Source: Bryum argenteum (taxonomy: Eukaryota > Streptophyta > Bryopsida > Bryales > Bryaceae). Taken from it: 64,000 nt of DNA. The number at the start of each line of letters is the position of its first letter. The first letter of the stretch is position 1. The notes under the pieces are model-generated. The model was given only the letters and a program-made list of their open reading frames with translations, did not search any database and was not told where the DNA came from. A program made the translations under genes and the position numbers. Positions 58,252-64,000 of the stretch are shown here, piece by piece. The DNA lies in contig CM073327.1 in assembly GCA_037043015.1 (NCBI GenBank), positions 10,832,727 to 10,896,726 of the forward strand, in the 5' to 3' direction.

Positions 58252-59382
58252 TCTTGCTCCTCAAGTAAAGATCGTGGTTGGTAGACTCTTGAAGCTCCAC
58301 CTCCACTTGTATATTTTCTTGAGTATCTTCCGACCGCATTCTCGCATTGTGAGGGATTTATGTTTTCTCCATCCGCCCAATTGATGGAGCATTCAAGTCC
58401 ACCCTAGGTCTTTTAATAAAACCCGCCAAAGTTGTTTGTTTTTCATCTCTTCTAGTTTTCTTCACGATCTACATACAAAAATCAACAAGTAAGTCAACAT
58501 TTTAAACATGAAATACATAAGAATGATAAGATAGTATGTTTGAAAGGAGTAGAAAAAAAACACTAGTATACAACATGAGAATTTTCACAACAAAAACAAA
58601 GACATTAACTTTACTCCTTTAAGATGAGTCATGACTCATGAAATCAATCTTTATTATAAGATTACATGTTTATTTATTAGAAGACTAAGTATGTATTGTG
58701 TCGCTTTGACACACTCACAAAATCACAAAAGGTAGTAATTATCAATGTGACTATGTGAGTTTAGAGTAGTTACATTCTTACATGTGAGATAATTCATAAA
58801 GGAGTATGATGTGAAATTCACATGTTTCCCTTGTCCTTTCATCTCCCTTATTCTTTCTCACCCTTCTTCCTTATTACATAGATTACATGCTCGTTTATTA
58901 GAAGATTTCATGTTATCGCTTACAAATCCAAGCGTTAGCTCACCATGAAAACAAATACACAAAAACAACTCCACTCAGACAAACTTACGATACATCCACA
59001 AAGTGAAATTTTACATTCCAGTGGTGTTTGTATTGTGTATCTGCAATCAAAATTGTCTTTCAGCAAAAGCATAGAGATGGAGCTAACACAATGAGTCGTG
59101 TGATACTGTGATCAATACCTCTATAACATCAAAGAAATGGATAAGCTTTTCGCATCGTCTGGTCCCTCAATCCGGAACTATCCCTTCACCACTGCTCCAA
59201 AATCGCAATGTTAGATCATTTATACATTTGCAATACTACAAATTTAGAACTATTCAAGTTTGATATTCATATGAAGGTAAAATATAGGTAAAGCGAAAAA
59301 ATTGATGATGCCAAACAACACTAAATCAACAGACGAAACACGATTGTTTTGGATGTGTTTAATAAAACACAGACAACTTATA

Positions 59383-60062
59383 TCAACTTAGATCGGTTGT
59401 TATTTTTAAGAATAAAATTTCTTTGTAAGAATAAGAACAAAATTTGATCGAAAGAAAAGGTGAGTGATGTCTGATTAATCGCATACGTATCCATCCTGTT
59501 TGAAAAAGTCCATGTTGTTCTTGTATGTTAAACAATTCTTCTTCATTCAAAGTTTCACACACTAAGTCCTGCATTCTTGCAAGCTCCAACAGATTAAAGA
59601 CACCAACGAAACCAAGAGGAAAGACGTAGCAATTCATTTACGCTATCAACAACAATATCTGCAGCCTTATTCGAATAGGCCTTATAGTATGTGGTGTCGA
59701 TTTTCTTGGGAATGATGAGCGTCGTAATGTTGAATGACCTTTCTTCTAAAAACACAAACCATCGCGAGTATACCTTACATTGTAGAGAGCGGCCTACAAA
59801 TAGTCAATCGTGCATGACCTTTCGAAAAAAACGCATTTTCAAAAAAAGACTTAGTTCTTGCATAAACAATCTTCACGCAATGTATTGTCGAAGGAAGTCC
59901 AAGATAGCTCACCAAATACTTGTCTCTATCGCTTCCTCTTTCGTTTGCTTTCGCATGAATCGCCGCCTCAGCCGCCTCTTGCTTTGCACTCGCATTCCTA
60001 ATCCCTGGTGCGGGCGGTGAGAAAGTGACTGAGTCTCGCATATTGTGGCGGCGCCCATTCAA
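59383..60062 (-). other. Possible upstream exons of the hAT gene
   Basis: The minus-strand frame 60062-59775 contains EAAEAAIHAKANERGSD, a helical Ala/Glu-rich segment, and ends near a GTGAGC donor. The frame 59637-59383 contains LLELARMQDLVCETLNEEEL. Strand and position fit an hAT 5' region. No domain is recognised. Confidence 0.3.
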
Positions 60063-61329
60063 TTTAGGGCATTGTGGGTGGGTGAATGGGTGAGTCAGTG
60101 AGTGGATCTGTGGATGAGTCTGTGAGTGAGTAGTGAGTGGCTATTCATTGCAGGGGCCAAGGGTGCAAGTCTTAGTGTTTTATTTTATTATAATTATTAT
60201 TATTTTGGATAAACCTACAAAATTATTTAGGTACAAGGGACACCCTACTTTTTTTTTGGGTGTCAAAAGGACACCTTGTAAAAAAATTGGGTGTCCCCGG
60301 GGACACCCAATTTGAAATTTGGGTGTCTTAGGACACCTTTGGAGGCAAAATACACCCCCTGGGGTGTCAATTTTATGCCTTGAGGGGGAGAGAGATATTA
60401 AATTAGAAGATGAAGCAGAGGAGTCTCAAGAAGAGTGAGGGAATACTCAAATTGAACCAGACGTCAAAGGGAAAAAGAAAAGATTTATATGGAGTAAAGC
60501 CCAAGCACTCGCATTGATTGAGTTGAAAGAAGAGGAGTTCAAAGAAGAAAGTAAAGGTAAAAAGACATCTTTTAAGTCTAGAGAGTCCAAGTGGAAAAAA
60601 ATTTTAAAATATTTGCAAGAAAAACCTTTATTTGGAAGTGCGGAACTTGATATGGATAAATTATGTCATAAATGGGATAATTTGATTAAGGATTTTAGAG
60701 CATACAAGAATTATATTGAGAAGACATCAGGAGGTGGTAATCCATGGGTGTTGAATAGAGAAGATCGGAAGAAAGCAAAACTACCCGCAACGATGGATCA
60801 AACAATGTACGACAATATGAATAGTTGGTTCGGAAAATGGAAAATTTATTGGTAATATACCAACGATTGATTCATTGATCAAAAAGATGAAGATGCAACA
60901 CGTGGTGGGATGGACGTAGAAGGCGCGCGTGAGGAAATTGAAGTAGAAGAAACTTCAAAAGATAGAGAGACGACTAGAAAAAGAAAAGCCCACAATGAAG
61001 GTTCCAGCGGGCGTCTCAAAAAGGTAGATCGAGAAGTAGAAGACACTTTATACCAGTTAAAGGTAAGAGACCAACTCTTGAACGATAATCTTGCAGCACA
61101 ATCAGATTTTCGGCAGACAATGCTTACAACCGAAGAAAAAAGATATCAAGAGGAGTCACAAGCCCGTCAAAGCATGTTGGATCTGGAACGCAGAAGTCTC
61201 ACTCTTGATCAAGAAAGAAACAATCGACACGGAGCGCAGCTAGATGCTATCTTGACTGTTGTCAATAGTTTAGCACAATCGCTGGCTACAATTGCAAATT
61301 CCGTGAAAGAGAAACGTAGTGATGATTAA

Positions 61330-62110
61330 AAAAAAAATAGCATTTTAGATCTCATCTTAAGGATTATGTACTTGTCATTTTCAATGATCTCTAAAGGTTC
61401 AAGGATTGTGTTCATTTTTGTTTTTGAATAAAGGGTTGTGATTTATTTTTTCTTAATTAATTCCAAGTACTCGAATTTCATCTAGTATGAACTTGTATAT
61501 ATCTCAGTAGACATACATATGTCTTACTAACTCAATATAATCTAACCCCTAAACATTCCAAATGTTTTTTTTGTACACTATGAATGAAGGGCCTTAACTT
61601 TGAAGAGCCATAACTCGTCATTCAAATTTTGTTTTGAACCTTTTTGTACATTTCCAATTAAGGGCCTAAACTTTAAAAAATTCTTCAGCTAAATAATTAA
61701 TTTTTTGAGGGCTAAATAATTTATTTATTGAGGCCTAAGTGACAAGTTTTTTTAGGGGCTAAATGACATATTTTTTGAGGAGTAAATAATAAGTTTTTGA
61801 GGGCTAATTATTAAATTTTTGAGGGTTAAATAATAATAATAATAATAATTTTTTATCTTAATACTCTAATTTGTGTTGAAATAGTCCAATATGTCTTGAA
61901 GTAATTTATATCAAAATAATGTAAATTGTGTCCAAACATTTGAACTTCACAAGATTACTATGGAATAAGGCAAAGGAAAAAATTGTGTCACAATTATCCA
62001 ATTTATGTGAAATAATATTAAATACCTAATTTGTGTAAAAATAATTCAATAAGTTGAATGGAAAGAAAGAGGATGTGTTGATGAATTATGAAGTCTCATC
62101 CATTGCTTTA
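61330..62110. other. 3' part of the TIR element; truncated TTAA-type end
   Basis: TCTAACCCCTAAACATTCC at 61541 followed by GAGCCATAACTCGTCATTC is a family D left end inserted here and truncated after about 100 bp. GAGGGCTAAATAATTTATTT-like units repeat at 61700-61830, and (AAT)n lies at 61829-61849. Confidence 0.45.
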
Positions 62111-62299
62111 TTTTCAACCGGATTTCTGTCATGGCCTACGATTGAAAAACAATCCAAGTTCGGTTGAAAATCTTCAATCGGATTTTTGAACTCAACTCGC
62201 TAGTACGGCCTCTGATTCGATTGAAAACTTTCAACCAATAGTTGAAAAACTCAACTAGCTAACTTCAACTCAACTCAACTGGACTCCCAGTCGCGCCCC

Positions 62300-62331
62300 C
62301 ATAATGTGCCTAGCTTATTAACTTGGTCATA
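62300..62331. repeat. 32-bp direct repeat, right flank of the large TIR element
   Basis: Identical to 56275-56306. The first C may instead belong to the terminal C-run. Confidence 0.9.
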
Positions 62332-62334
62332 ATG

Positions 62335-63310
62335 TGCCTTGAATTCTTTGAAGTAGGTATGGGCAGTGGGAATGAAGCCAATGAGGTTTTTTGACATCAT
62401 CATGAACAATGCATCCTCACACAGTTGCAATGTTACGGTTAAATTGATGAATTAAACCAAATTTCTATTAGTAAGTTTTAACCAAGTTTTCTTTTATGAT
62501 TTGATTATCTGGTTTCCCAACCAAGTTTTCACAAATACAATTGTTGTAGTACTAGTTCCCAGATATTTGTGAGAATTTTGTACAAATTTTGAATGATTAG
62601 AGTGTCAAAGCCATGTGATTCGTTTTTTTAAGTGTTGGACCAATTTTATGGTTGAGCTTCATGGAAGCTAGCACAACTACTTTAATTTTTAAGTCAAAAG
62701 TTGCACTTGCTTGAGTAGAAATTGTTTGGTCATGTCCGTCAATTCTTGATATTGATGACTCTTAGGAGCTTCCAACAACTGATTTGCACATAATTTGGAA
62801 TATCACAAGCGAATTAAACACATTGATATTTTCTACCATCTAGATTAGAGAGCTCCAAACTAAAGGCATTTGAAACTATGAGTAATGTGGTATAAGTAGT
62901 AAAAACATGGTCTAAGTAAAGCTTGAGTGAAGCCATAGTGCCACTATGGCTTTCTTCATACCACATTTTGACTATTGTATCCTATAAGATATGCAACGGA
63001 GACATTTGTACTCAACCTATGATTTGGATTGTAATAATAAGTTGAACATTTGAAATTTAAAACTTGAAATTTAAAGCACCAAAGTTTGTATTATTTTAAA
63101 TTTTCTTGACTTTCTAATTCAGGTGTAAAAAAATTTGATGTATAAAAATATGATCTATTTGGCGGCTACGGAAGCTTCTTTTTCCTTCCCACCCGACTCT
63201 TCTATCCATATACCTCTGCTTGATTGCCTACAGATTTTGTCTATCGGCCCATGCATCTTTTGCCGGCCCCACTCATTGCCGTGGACTTGTTGACCTTCTT
63301 ACCTAGATGG
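62335..63310. other. AT-rich intergenic DNA with one strong hairpin
   Basis: AAGCCATAGTG at 62930-62940 pairs perfectly with CACTATGGCTT at 62942-62952 around a single base. GTGGTAT (62887-62893) and ATACCAC (62958-62964) could extend the fold. No gene seen. Confidence 0.5.
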
Positions 63311-63315
63311 ATATT

Positions 63316-63700
63316 GTAGCGACAAATTGTGGAAGCTACATATTGCGTATCACAACAATTTGTTTCAAAATACCTTCCACATTTATTGTCACTACCACAT
63401 ACTATTAAAACAACTTAGAAAGGTTCTTGAAGGTTCTAAAAGTTTCTAAAAGTTCCTAGAAGGTCTTGGGTTGTGGAAGATTTCGGAGAACCTTCTATTG
63501 AGCTAATACATATACGAGTTGAGACTGAGGGCAATCTTAGTCTCGACTACACATCTTTTGGAGCTCTAGCTCACACCTCTTGGTATTGTTGTGTACTCTT
63601 TTTGTTAATTAGAGTCCCTTTTGAGTTAAACATAGAGTCCCTATTATGGTTCCATTTTCGTCTTGTGTCTTGTTTTCTCGTGCTCTGACATCTCCAATGG
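63316..63700 (+). mobile_element. Possible solo-LTR-like segment with heat-shock element
   Basis: TGTAGCGACAAATTGTGGAA begins a segment with a perfect three-part HSE (TTCTTGAAGGTTC, 63424-63436) and further imperfect TTC/GAA units to 63460. Clusters like this occur in some plant retrotransposon LTRs. I see no matching second copy, primer-binding site or integrase in the window, so the call is speculative. Confidence 0.25.
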
Positions 63701-64000
63701 CTTATAGTGCACAAACAAAGTAGAACACATCCAAGATATGATCTATTTGTCGTTCTTTGCAATTCATTTGTTTAGAAGGTGGAGTTGTGCAAGAGAGTCG
63801 GAATGGAAACCTTTGGCTTAAATTATTTCGTGCATGCCACCTCCAATAATATATTAGGCGAGCTTCTAATTTTATACAATAATTTTTAAAACTATATCAT
63901 ATTAAATTTCCGAAGCAAGACGTTCTAAAGTGAGCTATATTTATTTTAGGATAAACTTTACACTTTTAAATTGAGGAAAAAGTACTTATTATCATTCAAC

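Larger units (their letters stand above)
57476..60382 (-). mobile_element. hAT-superfamily element (2.9 kb), perfect 8-bp TSD
   Basis: AGGGGGAG at 57468-57475 and 60383-60390. Left end CAGGGCATAAACTTGACACC; right end inverted CAAGGCATAAAATTGACACC (18 of 20 match). Subterminal zones carry many GGGTGTC/GACACCC copies (57490-57580 and 60235-60370), probably transposase-binding sites. A minus-strand hAT transposase remnant lies inside. The exact duplication and well-preserved ends point to a fairly recent insertion. Confidence 0.92.
57440..61329 (+). pseudogene. Trihelix/Myb-like transposon ORF, split by hAT insertion
   Basis: Twelve codons from ATG 57440 (MDYLDTMSLEGE) lead directly to the hAT insertion. 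The same frame resumes after the 8-bp duplication at 60391 (RDIKLEDEAEESQEE) and runs on to TGA at about 60436, then 60440-60855 and 60910-61329. The central part (KRFIWSKAQALALIEL, KWKKILKYLQ, LCHKWDNLIKDFRAYKNY) is a Myb/SANT-like trihelix DNA-binding domain. The last part is a Glu/Gln/Arg-rich coiled coil ending in AILTVVNSLAQSLATIAN, as in plant transposon ORF1 proteins. In-frame stops near 60436, 60853 and 60865 plus the insertion make it non-functional, unless the stops near 60853-60870 lie in a short intron (a GTAATA donor is present). Confidence 0.7.
56307..62299 (+). mobile_element. 6-kb TIR element carrying a Myb-like ORF, with nested hAT
   Basis: The left end GGGGGGGGGCCGCACAGGG then CAGTTGA is matched, inverted, by the right end (GGGGGCGCGACTGGGAG then CAGTTGAG). 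Subterminal zones at both ends are full of TCAAC/GTTGA motifs (56330-56500 and 62110-62280). A trihelix/Myb-like ORF on the plus strand recalls ORF1 of PIF/Harbinger elements, but I found no DDE transposase of that family, so the assignment is tentative. The element is flanked by a 32-bp direct repeat instead of a short target duplication. Without the nested hAT it is about 3.1 kb. Confidence 0.65.

Overview
This is a eukaryotic nuclear window. It is AT-rich, gene-poor and dominated by DNA transposons. The one intact conventional gene is an SBP-box transcription factor, a family confined to green plants. Its layout (a motif beginning IGLNLG, then a KR-rich linker, then the SBP domain split by an intron after the second zinc-binding half) suggests a non-seed land plant, most likely a moss. 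The lineage call is inference, because I could not run a search.

Layout. Positions 1-1.8 kb hold four decayed tandem units of about 450 bp. Their minus strand carries short one-helix membrane-protein ORFs, and a two-helix relative lies at 2.07-2.32 kb. From 2.9 to 12 kb there are miniature transposons, including a three-layer nest at 8.77-9.52 kb, plus tandem repeats. A 5.7-kb piggyBac-superfamily element lies at 12282-17983, with matching termini, TTAA on both sides and a minus-strand transposase gene that keeps its acidic catalytic residues but carries indels. From 18 to 45.7 kb there are more TTAA-flanked elements with related ends, two tRNA-derived SINE copies, a MITE with a small-RNA-sized hairpin, and minisatellites in old AT-rich sequence. 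The region 45.73-50.1 kb is the transposon-poor upstream part of the SBP gene, whose six coding exons span 50127-53832. A 6-kb TIR element (56307-62299) carries a trihelix/Myb-like ORF whose first coding segment is split by a 2.9-kb hAT element (57476-60382, perfect 8-bp target duplication). The last 1.7 kb holds a hairpin and a possible LTR fragment with a heat-shock-type element.

Main theme. The piggyBac-like element at 12282 and at least nine shorter elements in the window share the TTAA target site and ends of the type CCCCTAAAGG or close variants. This looks like one transposition system, a master copy plus non-autonomous families, that has built much of the intergenic DNA up to about 4.4 kb upstream of the SBP gene.
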